A stretch of DNA of 43,847 nt, taken from IMG/VR virus record IMGVR_UViG_3300015194_000005, positions 1 through 43,847 of that record; one strand, 5' to 3'. The notes beneath the pieces are model-generated. The model had not been told where the DNA came from and did no database searches. It saw nothing but the letters and a program-made list of their open reading frames with translations. Made by a program: the position numbers and the translations under genes. Source of the stretch: a virus. Of the stretch, positions 17,474 through 23,530 are shown in pieces (within the stretch, counting starts at the first letter, position 1; each line of letters starts with the position of its first letter).

Positions 17474-17536
17474 TTAGAGTGGGTTAATGATTAGAAACAT
17501 AAGACCTATGCCGATTATTATGTGGAGAGCTTTCAC
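17474..17536 (-). CDS. Possible 20-aa membrane microprotein, GTG start
   Basis: A GTG overlapping the upstream stop as GTGA opens a 20-residue frame that is almost entirely one hydrophobic helix (HIIIGIGLMFLIINPL). It fills the only notable gap in this stretch. Hydrophobic content and coupling support it; its tiny size and rare start argue for caution. Confidence 0.4.
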   Translation of the reverse strand: MKALHIIIGIGLMFLIINPL

Positions 17537-17766
17537 AAAAGGTCTGGGGTAACAGCTTGTAAAGCGTAGGCTTGTTGATCTCGCGACACAGAATCCTCAT
17601 ACGGTGTGTCAAAAATCTCTGGGTAGTTCTCCCTCATAAAACTTTCCACGGGGACTTCTTTTTCTTTTTCCCAATACCCGCAAGTATCACATTCGTATCC
17701 TGATACTTCTCGCAATGTGCGGTAATGGAGAACGTCTGAGCAACTAAGGCAAGGAGGTTTGGACAT
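17533..17766 (-). CDS. Two-CxxC zinc-ribbon protein (77 aa)
   Basis: The ATG at 17766 is chosen because CCTTCCCTCACCCCTCT precedes it; an upstream in-frame ATG at 17856 would add 30 unlikely residues. CLSC at residues 6-9 and CDTC at about 26-29 form a classic zinc ribbon, followed by an acidic tail. Might bind nucleic acid or bridge proteins. Function unknown. Confidence 0.65.
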   Translation of the reverse strand: MSKPPCLSCSDVLHYRTLREVSGYECDTCGYWEKEKEVPVESFMRENYPEIFDTPYEDSVSRDQQAYALQAVTPDLL

Positions 17767-17836
17767 AGAGGGGTGAGGGAAGGAGATGTGCTCAGTATAG
17801 TTCAAGCACGATGAACGCGCAATGCGAAATGTATTG

Positions 17837-18007
17837 TCACGCAGGGCATTTCTCATCCTGGTCTATCATGTACTTCTTAATCTTCCGTTCCACCCAAACA
17901 GAGGTTTTGACCATCTTTGCCCTCAAGGTTCCGTCTTTAGCCCATTGCTGGGCAGTGCGCTTTGGCTGGTTATTCTTCTGAGCCCATTCTTCTAGTGAAA
18001 TTAGCAT
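17837..18007 (-). CDS. Excisionase-like/MerR-type HTH DNA-binding protein (56 aa)
   Basis: ISLEEWAQKNN, PKRTAQQWAKDGTLRAKMV, then SVWVERKIKKYM: the helix-turn-helix plus wing layout of small excisionase/AlpA-like DNA-binding proteins, where the Arg-Thr-xx-xx-Trp helix reads DNA and the wing follows. First gene behind the promoter at 18034-18062 and next to the CGTAC repeat array, so autoregulation of this operon is a reasonable inference. No integrase is present in the window, so a role as transcription factor is more likely than excision. Confidence 0.75.
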   Translation of the reverse strand: MLISLEEWAQKNNQPKRTAQQWAKDGTLRAKMVKTSVWVERKIKKYMIDQDEKCPA

Positions 18008-18033
18008 ATAGTGAGTTAGGGATATGGAAAATC

Positions 18034-18062
18034 ATCATAGCACGCTTAGAGCGCAGATGCAA
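18034..18062 (-). promoter_or_regulatory. Minus-strand promoter of the HTH operon
   Basis: -35-like TTGCAT and -10-like TATGAT (read on the minus strand) with a 17-base spacer, about 27 bases upstream of the HTH gene start. The -35-like box abuts the CGTAC array. The same TTGCAN-17-TATNNT design occurs at 20973-21001 and 25199-25227. Confidence 0.65.
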
Positions 18063-18065
18063 ATA

Positions 18066-18101
18066 CGTACGCCTTCCGTACGGATGCGTACGGATGCGTA
18101 C
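18066..18101. promoter_or_regulatory. Helically phased CGTAC operator array
   Basis: CGTAC begins at 18066, 18077, 18087 and 18097 (spacing 11, 10, 10), the last copies embedded in the direct repeat CGTACGGATG. One-turn spacing places all copies on the same DNA face. Located between the KilA-N gene and the promoter of the HTH operon. Confidence 0.7.
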
Positions 18102-18132
18102 ATACCAAGAGCAGTTTTTATGCTACCCGGCC

Positions 18133-18780
18133 CTATAGAAGCTGTTTTAGCCTGAACAAACTTGTCATTCTTTGGCTGTAGTCTTTACCCTCTGCCATGA
18201 GTTTTATATCCGCTTTCTGAATAGTTTTTAATAGAGCTAATTGCGGAGGTGTAGCTAGTTGCCGTTGGCCACTCTCTGATGATCCAAATACAATCTTATT
18301 GATCATTCTGATTTCGTTTTTGTAGACTTCAATGTCTGTAGGCTTGAGATGGTCTTTAATCGACGCTGTTAAGTCTTTATAGTCATCCCCTACTTCATTA
18401 CGCAAAGAAATCAGATTATCATAGATCCATTCGATACAAAGCACCTTAAAATCGGCTGAGAGCCACATGGCAAAATCTATAAATTGGTATGGGTGCATCC
18501 ACGTTCCTCCTCGGTCACTCTTCATACCTTTACTTGTCCTAATAATGTCGTCTGACAAGAACACTCTATCAGAGTGATCTTGGTTTAAACGCCTTAGAAG
18601 GGCCTCAATCATCTCTTTGGTCTCTGGCCTCTTCATGTAATGGTCTAATCTTTTCTTAGTTTTGTGGATCTGCTTATTATAGACGACAAGGAGGTCATTG
18701 GCATTAAACATCCCATCTTTGCTTTCTTGCCGCACTTCATGGCTTCCAAGAACCCTCTTCATTATAACGGATGTTTTCAT
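18133..18780 (-). CDS. KilA-N domain protein (antirepressor-like)
   Basis: 215 residues. Residues about 24-120 contain the KilA-N fold: NANDLLVVYN, a central basic helix, and the signature GGTWMHPYQFIDFAMWLS at 91-108 followed by CIEWIYDNL. KilA-N proteins bind DNA and act as antirepressors or regulators in many phages. The C-terminal half is helical and charged with no clear second domain. It stands between a terminator upstream (18824-18857) and the CGTAC array downstream, so it has its own transcript. Confidence 0.85.
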   Translation of the reverse strand: MKTSVIMKRVLGSHEVRQESKDGMFNANDLLVVYNKQIHKTKKRLDHYMKRPETKEMIEALLRRLNQDHSDRVFLSDDIIRTSKGMKSDRGGTWMHPYQFIDFAMWLSADFKVLCIEWIYDNLISLRNEVGDDYKDLTASIKDHLKPTDIEVYKNEIRMINKIVFGSSESGQRQLATPPQLALLKTIQKADIKLMAEGKDYSQRMTSLFRLKQLL

Positions 18781-18823
18781 GTAGGGACATTACCCATATA
18801 TTTACCATTAATCAAGGACAAAC

Positions 18824-18857
18824 TAAAAAAGCCCCTACCTTTTGTTGATAGGGGCTT
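18824..18857 (-). terminator. Rho-independent terminator of the exported-protein unit
   Basis: Perfect nine-base stem AAGCCCCTA / TAGGGGCTT with an 11-base loop; on the minus strand it is followed directly by TTTTTTAG. It sits nine bases after the stop of the gene at 18866 and ends the minus-strand unit that begins at the promoter at 20973-21001. Confidence 0.88.
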
Positions 18858-18865
18858 ACGGTTGA

Positions 18866-19261
18866 TCAGTTCTTCTGAAATCCTTGTCCACATTCAGAAA
18901 CCGAATTCATCACACCTTCTGCATAGAGGTTATGAAGGCATCCTGTAGAGAGAGAGGCTTCTGTGAGTCGGAGATTCATGTCTGCGATCTGCTTCACTCG
19001 CTCTGGAGTGTCCAAAGTCTTCTTTGGAATGGATTGTTCACGAGCGACGACACAAACGGAACGATCAAGGGTTCGGTTCGTAATCTGGGTCTGGTTATTG
19101 AACCACTGAATGGAATGATACACAGCGGTTTCCTTGTACGGCATGACGATGGATGACTTCGGCATCGAGCACACACGGAGGGCAGGAGACTCTGCGGCGC
19201 TTGCACCGAGAGGAAGTCCTACGCTGAGGAGGGTAGCTAAGGAGAGAAGAAGACTTCTCAT
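18866..19261 (-). CDS. Secreted protein with signal peptide (131 aa)
   Basis: Clear signal peptide: MRS, a hydrophobic core (LLLSLATLLSVGLPLG), and cleavage site ASA-A near residue 22. The mature part has four Cys (RVCSMP, SVCVVA, TGCLHN, SECGQG), suggesting disulphides, and no known motif. Start tract CTTTTCTCCCCCACTTT. Last gene of the six-gene exported unit, followed by its terminator. Might act on the host envelope. Confidence 0.75.
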   Translation of the reverse strand: MRSLLLSLATLLSVGLPLGASAAESPALRVCSMPKSSIVMPYKETAVYHSIQWFNNQTQITNRTLDRSVCVVAREQSIPKKTLDTPERVKQIADMNLRLTEASLSTGCLHNLYAEGVMNSVSECGQGFQKN

Positions 19262-19309
19262 AAAGTGGGGGAGAAAAGAAAGATAAAATAGACGAGTTAA
19301 GGATAGTTG

Positions 19310-19456
19310 TCAACTTCCTGATCTGGCTAAGACTAAAGCGGCGCCAAGGAGGAAAGCTGAAAGCCATCCAAGTCCTGCCGAAAGATTACCTTCTGCGAAG
19401 CCAATAAGACATGAAGCCAGTGAAAAGAAACACCCTAATACTATAAGCAAATTCAT
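19310..19456 (-). CDS. Two-helix membrane protein (48 aa)
   Basis: MNLLIVLGCFFSLASCLIGF, a short polar turn (AEGNLSAG), then LGWLSAFLLGAALVLA: two transmembrane helices in 48 residues. Start at 19456 chosen from the tract CTCTCTTTTCCCTC and from its overlap with the upstream stop. The size matches small holins or superinfection-exclusion proteins, and its place behind a lysozyme-like gene suits either. Confidence 0.68.
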   Translation of the reverse strand: MNLLIVLGCFFSLASCLIGFAEGNLSAGLGWLSAFLLGAALVLARSGS

Positions 19457-20109
19457 AACGAGTTGAGGGAAAAGAGAGATAACTTCCTTTCGATGTTCGA
19501 GACGTAACCAGCCTTGGAATCGAGACCGCCACCATTCGCGCATGCAGGGCAGTTATGACCAAGGACTGTACGGCGAATGCTTCCGTTGTACTTGGATCTT
19601 CGGAAGACGATTTCATCAGCCATCGCCTGAAGCTGGAAGTGGGTCTCTTTCCATTCCGGGTTCTTTTCGAGGAACTTCTTGGCGTTCATTCCGTTTCGAG
19701 CACAGGCGTTGTATTGAAGAATCCCGAATGAGCAGCCGTGATCTCCGACAACGTGAGAAGCAAGCGAGCCGTTCTCCGCGTAAATCTGTGAGACGTACCA
19801 GCGTTGTTCCGTTTGTGGGATTTCTCTCTTGGTAAGCATGTCCTGGAAGTCTTTGAGGATGCGATTCTTGTACTCCGTATCGAAGCCTGAGAGCGTCCAG
19901 TACTTGCCCTGAGACTCTGGAAGAGAAATAGAACGTCCTCCGATCTTCGGATTGAAGTAGAAGGCCTGAGCAGCAGGAGCCAGAGGAACAGACCAAACCA
20001 TCTCAAGGAAGAAGACGAGGATGCCGAGCCAGACGTAGGCTTTCATACAGGATGTTAAGGAGGGGAGTTTTTTGTAGGTTCCGATGATGGAAGTAGTGTG
20101 GGTGTTCAT
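19453..20109 (-). CDS. Exported lysozyme/lytic-transglycosylase-like protein
   Basis: Residues after the leader contain YVSQIYAENGSLASHVVGDH then GCSFGILQYNACARNG, the lysozyme-superfamily pattern: catalytic Glu in AENG, then GDxG-SFGxxQ. The N-terminus has a hydrophobic segment (YVWLGILVFFLEMVW) and a likely signal site near PAAQA, so it should act outside the membrane. Two starts are possible: ATG at 20109, coupled to the upstream stop as ATGA, or ATG at 20046 (MKAYVWLG), 22 codons in. The first 31 codons duplicate those of the upstream lipoprotein. It would cut glycan strands. Confidence 0.72.
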   Translation of the reverse strand: MNTHTTSIIGTYKKLPSLTSCMKAYVWLGILVFFLEMVWSVPLAPAAQAFYFNPKIGGRSISLPESQGKYWTLSGFDTEYKNRILKDFQDMLTKREIPQTEQRWYVSQIYAENGSLASHVVGDHGCSFGILQYNACARNGMNAKKFLEKNPEWKETHFQLQAMADEIVFRRSKYNGSIRRTVLGHNCPACANGGGLDSKAGYVSNIERKLSLFSLNSL

Positions 20110-20609
20110 AGTTTTGGAAGTAAAGGCAGTGGGTGGAGTTTGGAGCACTTGTCGGCGAACATAGCCGTGTATTCCTCCCAGATCGTGAGACCAGGGCCAC
20201 CCTCTTCGCTGATCTTCTTCTGCGAATAGTACGCCATACACTCTTCTCGAATCCTCTCGATTTCTTCGGTCCTCTCGTAGACAGAGGGCTCACTCACCGG
20301 GATTCGTTCCACTCTGCTTGGATCGTCGAGCTTCATTTCGGAGTAGCAGTAGCCATCTTCCGATAATCCAATAGCGCTGGGCTTCCATTCGCAGTTGAGG
20401 ACAGAATCTCCCCAACGAAACGCGACGTGGTCTCCCTTTTGGAGAATTCGCGATTCTTTTGGCAGTTGTACCGAATTGACGATAACGCTCGTTGGATTTG
20501 TGCATCCAGTAATAAGCAGGATACCAAGCCAGACGTAGGCTTTCATACAGGAAGAGAAGGAAGGGGTTTTTCGGTAAAGGCCGACAATTGAAGTCATGTG
20601 GGTGTTCAT
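20106..20609 (-). CDS. Predicted lipoprotein (167 aa)
   Basis: The segment MKAYVWLGILLITGC is a short lipoprotein signal with lipobox ITGC, giving a mature Cys at about residue 36 of the long form. The coding frame begins 21 codons earlier at 20609 (MNTHMTSIVG), and that extension is also present in the next gene with mostly synonymous differences, which supports translation of the long form. The mature part is Glu/Ser-rich with several Cys and no known domain. Within the exported cassette it may anchor in the membrane to shield against other phages. Confidence 0.7.
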   Translation of the reverse strand: MNTHMTSIVGLYRKTPSFSSCMKAYVWLGILLITGCTNPTSVIVNSVQLPKESRILQKGDHVAFRWGDSVLNCEWKPSAIGLSEDGYCYSEMKLDDPSRVERIPVSEPSVYERTEEIERIREECMAYYSQKKISEEGGPGLTIWEEYTAMFADKCSKLHPLPLLPKL

Positions 20610-20831
20610 TTAGAGAGGGGAAAGAGTTCTACAATCTTGAGGCCAATCATAGCCGTATTTACGGAGCATCATCTTGTCTATTCTTTGGCAGGATTGTTCG
20701 GCTTGGATCACTGCATTTCCTGTCTGACGCCATTGAGCGTTGATGAGGAAAAACGAAGTAACTGCCATTCCAGATATTAAGCCCATTGCCATCGGAAGAA
20801 GATACTCACGTGGAGAAGGAGAGCGCATCAT
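20610..20831 (-). CDS. Single-pass membrane protein (73 aa)
   Basis: N-terminal basic head (MMRSPSPREY), transmembrane helix (LLPMAMGLISGMAVTSFFLI), then a soluble tail with two Cys (EQSCQRID and PQDCRTL). Start at 20831 overlaps the upstream stop; its stop TAA directly abuts the ATG of the lipoprotein gene. The two tail Cys suggest location on the oxidising side. Family unknown. Confidence 0.68.
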   Translation of the reverse strand: MMRSPSPREYLLPMAMGLISGMAVTSFFLINAQWRQTGNAVIQAEQSCQRIDKMMLRKYGYDWPQDCRTLSPL

Positions 20832-20932
20832 AGAACAGCGGGGAAAAGAGCAAAACCAAATGTTTTCAATAGTAACCCGAACCAAAAAGCCAAAGGCACG
20901 AGTAGGAAAATGAATGAACCAGAACGGAACAT
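20828..20932 (-). CDS. Hydrophobic membrane microprotein (34 aa)
   Basis: 34 residues that are almost wholly hydrophobic: SFIFLLVPLAFWFGLLLKTF with one central Lys, then FALFPAVL. The ATG at 20932 follows one of the best start tracts in the window (CTTCCTCACCCCCCACTCT) and lies about 35 bases downstream of a good promoter. The stop overlaps the next ATG. First gene of the exported-protein unit. Confidence 0.65.
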   Translation of the reverse strand: MFRSGSFIFLLVPLAFWFGLLLKTFGFALFPAVL

Positions 20933-20972
20933 AGAGTGGGGGGTGAGGAAGTAGGTTTGGATGTGTGACTCA

Positions 20973-21001
20973 AGTATAGCGTAGTTGACATATCTTTGCA
21001 A
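20973..21001 (-). promoter_or_regulatory. Promoter of the exported-protein unit
   Basis: Minus-strand TTGCAA, 17-base spacer, TATACT, followed by TTGAGTC. The nearest start is at 20932, giving a leader of about 35 bases. The sequence ATACTTGAGTC recurs upstream of the minus gene at 24516-24662. Confidence 0.72.
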
Positions 21002-21037
21002 GGTGTTCTAAAGTGCAGAGACACAGCCGTATCGTGG

Positions 21038-21577
21038 TTATACTGTAGAAGGTTTCCAGTCGTCTGGCTGGGGAGGCAGAATGGCTGTATTTGATCGGTG
21101 CCACGCACAATGATGAGCAGGACACATCCAAATGACATCTAGCCAGTGATCTTGATAGTAGTTACTATGGTGAGCTTGCACCTTGAGGATTTGTCCACAT
21201 ACTTCACATGGTTGCTTCTCAAGAGTCCCGCGCCGTAGGGCATAGAACACGGCTCTAGCGGCTAGCACACCGACCCACCCCTTCCATGTGGCACGACGTC
21301 TTCGATTCCTAGCTGCTTGAAGACGCCATTTGGATGGGTAAAGTTCTTTGCGGATATATCTATAAGATTCCTTTTTCTGGATTCGATTGATCCATCTTCT
21401 GTATCGTTTCACTTTTAGATCGCGAATTTTTGTCACTAAGCTCTTTTTCACACGCTTATCTTTGTGAAGGAATTGACGATAATGATTATCGCAAAGCCCT
21501 TTTGCTTTATGCTTCTTGCTACAACCTTGGACAGTGCATAGCCGAAGAGGTATGGTTTGCGGGTCATCATAAGACAA
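21038..21577 (-). CDS. HNH-like zinc-finger protein, start uncertain
   Basis: Up to 179 residues. N-terminal finger CTVQGCSKKHKAKGLCDNH, a long basic middle, then CEVCGQ, VQAHHSNYY and VIWMCPAHHCAWH: the C-x2-C / HH / C-x2-HxxxH arrangement of HNH nuclease-like proteins. There is no ATG in frame; the frame opens after a TGA and the first usual alternative start is TTG at 21577. An ATG in another frame near 21624 with a good C/T tract (CCCCTTGTTCTTTGTCACC) leads into the same region, so a frameshift or rare start is possible. Likely a homing-type or accessory nuclease. Confidence 0.65.
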   Translation of the reverse strand: MSYDDPQTIPLRLCTVQGCSKKHKAKGLCDNHYRQFLHKDKRVKKSLVTKIRDLKVKRYRRWINRIQKKESYRYIRKELYPSKWRLQAARNRRRRATWKGWVGVLAARAVFYALRRGTLEKQPCEVCGQILKVQAHHSNYYQDHWLDVIWMCPAHHCAWHRSNTAILPPQPDDWKPSTV

Positions 21578-21799
21578 TGAACAGCATACGTCTTGGGAAT
21601 GACCTTCTCAAGGCGTTTTGCCATTGGTGACAAAGAACAAGGGGACGTGCCCATGCCTTCCCGGCTCCATGTTTCCTGCATGGTTTGTTAGGGCACATCT
21701 CTTTAGTCTTGTTTCGATGATTTGAAGAGACCAAGGAGTGACATGCAGGCCATCGATTTTTATTGGACCGCAACATGCCACTCTTCGGACTCGAAAGGA
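21578..21799. other. Gap of 222 bp with only short overlapping frames
   Basis: Minus-strand frames here are short. One begins MCPNKPCRKHGAG and ends at 21567; another begins MAKRLEKVIPKTYA near 21624 with a good start tract and ends at 21448 inside the HNH gene. Neither is convincing alone. The stretch may be a decayed or frameshifted 5-prime part of the HNH gene. Confidence 0.4.
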
Positions 21800-22231
21800 T
21801 CAATCCCCCGTGGGATGCTGGCAGTCGCACTGACGATCTTCAGGATGAGGACGAGAGCAGTTCCCACAGAAGATGCTCGGATCGAGATAGATCAGTCCTA
21901 CCGCCTTACAGAGATAACAAGTCCCCTGAGTGGGGAAAGAGAGGTCCGCCGACTTCCTACTTGGTAGGCATTGGTGGCAGCGTCCGGAGAAAGTCATTTT
22001 GAGGAAGGAATTGGGAATGGGAAAACCACTCTTCGTAGGTACTGCATTGCATATTTCGCACGGCTTGCTGCTTACGGTGGATGAGTGAACCCCACCTTCT
22101 CTATGGTCTTTACAGTAGTTTCCCGATGGCAGAGCGTCAGTTGGCATCGAATAGTAGGTGACGCCATCAACGGTTTTATAAGAATAGACCTTGTACGTCG
22201 AGAGACGGAATCGTGTTGAACCTTTAGACAT
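21800..22231 (-). CDS. Multi-CxxC protein sharing a fibre peptide
   Basis: 143 residues from the ATG at 22231 (start tract TTTCTCCCCCAATCT). The N-terminus STYKVYSYKTVDGVTYYS matches the fibre gene at 5356-7854 over about 17 residues. The rest holds CKDH, CEIC, CHQC, CYLC, CGNC and CDC, enough for three or four zinc sites. Looks like a zinc-ribbon chain or reduced HNH protein joined to a shared beta module. Function unknown. Confidence 0.68.
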   Translation of the reverse strand: MSKGSTRFRLSTYKVYSYKTVDGVTYYSMPTDALPSGNYCKDHREGGVHSSTVSSKPCEICNAVPTKSGFPIPNSFLKMTFSGRCHQCLPSRKSADLSFPTQGTCYLCKAVGLIYLDPSIFCGNCSRPHPEDRQCDCQHPTGD

Positions 22232-22253
22232 AGATTGGGGGAGAAATAAGGAA

Positions 22254-22433
22254 TTAAATTCCTTCGCGGAAAATTTTAAGAACAATATCCGAAACTTCTT
22301 TATCAGACAGTCCTGAAACCCATGAATCGAAGCGAGTCTCCATATCATCGTCTGTTCCGTTGTAATCCTCACTGAAGTGACACTGTAAGAGTTCTAGAAG
22401 GGCCTGTGCTTTTTCTTTTTGGAAGAGGGACAT
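22254..22433 (-). CDS. Small acidic helical protein (59 aa)
   Basis: 59 residues from the ATG at 22433, which overlaps the upstream stop (TAATG). Helical N-terminus (QKEKAQALLELLQCHF), acidic loop (SEDYNGTDDDME), helical end (DKEVSDIVLKIF). The composition is like small phage inhibitor proteins, but no family is recognised. Confidence 0.6.
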   Translation of the reverse strand: MSLFQKEKAQALLELLQCHFSEDYNGTDDDMETRFDSWVSGLSDKEVSDIVLKIFREGI

Positions 22434-22708
22434 TATGCGGAGGGGAATAAATCTTTTTCGAGTGCAGCTTTTGCTATAGAAGATTCTGATTCTAATTTTT
22501 CGAGGGTAGTTACTGCTAGCTTCAACGCCTTCATCGCAATAGGCAAAGTCGCCCACGCTCCTAGTAGTTTCTCGACAGTGTTGCAATCTTTTTCAAACCA
22601 TTTCTCTGGGTCTGAAGATATTGTATTTGGTTCGTCTACGGAGTCTCTCAACTCCTCAAGCATTTTTCCTATATTTCTTAGTTTCCTATTCTCTGAAACA
22701 TTTTTCAT
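22433..22708 (-). CDS. First gene of the leftward early unit (91 aa)
   Basis: 91 residues, helical and charged: RKLRNIGKMLEELRDSV, then KALKLAVTTLEKLESES. Start tract GTTTCCTTCCCCACTACCC. About 20 bases downstream of the minus-strand promoter at 22735-22762, so it is probably expressed at once on infection. Function unknown. Confidence 0.62.
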   Translation of the reverse strand: MKNVSENRKLRNIGKMLEELRDSVDEPNTISSDPEKWFEKDCNTVEKLLGAWATLPIAMKALKLAVTTLEKLESESSIAKAALEKDLFPSA

Positions 22709-22734
22709 GGGTAGTGGGGAAGGAAACTAAAGCC

Positions 22735-22762
22735 ATCATAGCGAACGTATATACAAAGTCAA
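22735..22762 (-). promoter_or_regulatory. Leftward early promoter
   Basis: Minus-strand TTGACT, 16-base spacer, TATGAT. The spacer contains the palindrome GTATATAC (22747-22754). Drives the unit beginning at 22708. Confidence 0.72.
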
Positions 22763-22789
22763 ACAGTAATGAGCTTGACATGTATATAC
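22747..22789. promoter_or_regulatory. Paired GTATATAC operators between divergent promoters
   Basis: Two copies of the 8-bp palindrome GTATATAC at 22747-22754 and 22782-22789, 35 bp apart, one inside the spacer of each divergent promoter. Short palindromes in pairs are typical targets of ribbon-helix-helix dimers, and an RHH gene starts 20 bp to the right. Confidence 0.68.
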
Positions 22790-22802
22790 GAAAGAATAAG
22801 AT
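22775..22802 (+). promoter_or_regulatory. Rightward early promoter
   Basis: TTGACA (perfect -35), 16-base spacer with GTATATAC, then TAAGAT. Only six bases separate the -10-like box from the ATG at 22809, so the RHH transcript may be leaderless. Confidence 0.68.
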
Positions 22803-22808
22803 ACGCCC

Positions 22809-22952
22809 ATGCCACATATAACAATTCGTGTAACAGAAGAGGAAAGAACGAACTACAAAAAGGCTGTTGAAGCCAAAGGCATGAGCATGACGGAGGCGAT
22901 TAAATTTTTTCTAGATCGCTTAGTGAAAAGTGTTTCCCAGAAAAAGAAATGA
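22809..22952 (+). CDS. Ribbon-helix-helix (CopG/Arc-like) regulator (47 aa)
   Basis: 47 residues. ITIRVTEEERTNYKKAVEAK then GMSMTEAIKFFLDRLV: a short beta strand with alternating polar residues, helix, a G-M-S turn, second helix, and a basic tail. This is the Arc/CopG fold, which binds DNA as dimers through the strand. It lies next to the paired GTATATAC palindromes inside its own promoter, so it is the obvious candidate repressor of both divergent units. The stop overlaps the next start. Confidence 0.8.
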   Translation: MPHITIRVTEEERTNYKKAVEAKGMSMTEAIKFFLDRLVKSVSQKKK

Positions 22953-23137
22953 AAACCCAAGGACAATACAGCCTAGAAAAGTACGTCCCACTCATTGACG
23001 TTATCGCTTTTGCCGAACCTATAGACGGGCAATGGGATGAGCTTATTTTCGCAGTCCTCGGTCCTCGTAACTCACCCTTTACTGATGAATCCGTTATTAT
23101 TCCCAAAACCTCCAAGGCGCATAAAAAAGCCTCGTAA
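22949..23137 (+). CDS. Hypothetical protein (62 aa) after RHH gene
   Basis: 62 residues, starting at an ATG that overlaps the RHH stop (ATGA). Mixed composition with a hydrophobic mid section (YVPLIDVIAFAEPI, LIFAVLGPRNS) and a Lys-rich tail. Co-transcribed and probably co-translated with the regulator. Unknown function. Confidence 0.55.
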   Translation: MKTQGQYSLEKYVPLIDVIAFAEPIDGQWDELIFAVLGPRNSPFTDESVIIPKTSKAHKKAS

Positions 23138-23375
23138 AACTCTTCGGAAGTTCTCCAAAAAATCAGGAGCTATCCGTAAGAAAGATCGACAACTACAGGA
23201 GTCAATCGGAGCAGGACATTGTGAGAACTGCGGACACTACGAAGATCACCGAGTTGGTCATCATAAGATCGGTCGTCGTCATCTGGCAACAAGGTGGGAT
23301 ATGAATAATATCGCTATGTTATGCCATACTTGTCACTTCAAGGTTCACACAGGAGAGATTAAACTCTCACTATGA
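23085..23375 (+). CDS. HNH endonuclease-like protein (96 aa)
   Basis: Basic N-terminus, then CENC at residues 46-49, GHHKIG with HH at 59-60, WDMNNIAMLC and CHTCHFKVH (Cys 80 and 83, His 84 and 88): the HNH nuclease core with structural zinc Cys pairs. The ATG at 23085 is preceded by CTCACCCTTTACTG and overlaps the previous gene by 53 bases; an in-frame ATG at 23037 is possible. It may nick phage or host DNA; no terminase-adjacent position, so a packaging role is not implied. Confidence 0.78.
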   Translation: MNPLLFPKPPRRIKKPRKTLRKFSKKSGAIRKKDRQLQESIGAGHCENCGHYEDHRVGHHKIGRRHLATRWDMNNIAMLCHTCHFKVHTGEIKLSL

Positions 23376-23530
23376 CCCATAAACAGATCGAAGGAGACTG
23401 CGCCAAGCTCCTCTGTACCAACCTCGCCTTCACTAGAGTAGATGGTATTAGTTACTGCATGACTCACGCGAATGTTCGGAGAGCACAAAAGAGACGTTTT
23501 CTTGCCCATCCCATCGATGAAAAAGATTGA
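23372..23530 (+). CDS. Small Cys/His protein (52 aa)
   Basis: 52 residues with GDCAKLLC and SYCMTHANV, i.e. C-x5-C and C-x2-H, a likely single zinc finger, and a basic tail (RRAQKRRF). Starts with an ATGA overlap on the HNH gene. Not recognised further. Confidence 0.55.
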   Translation: MTHKQIEGDCAKLLCTNLAFTRVDGISYCMTHANVRRAQKRRFLAHPIDEKD

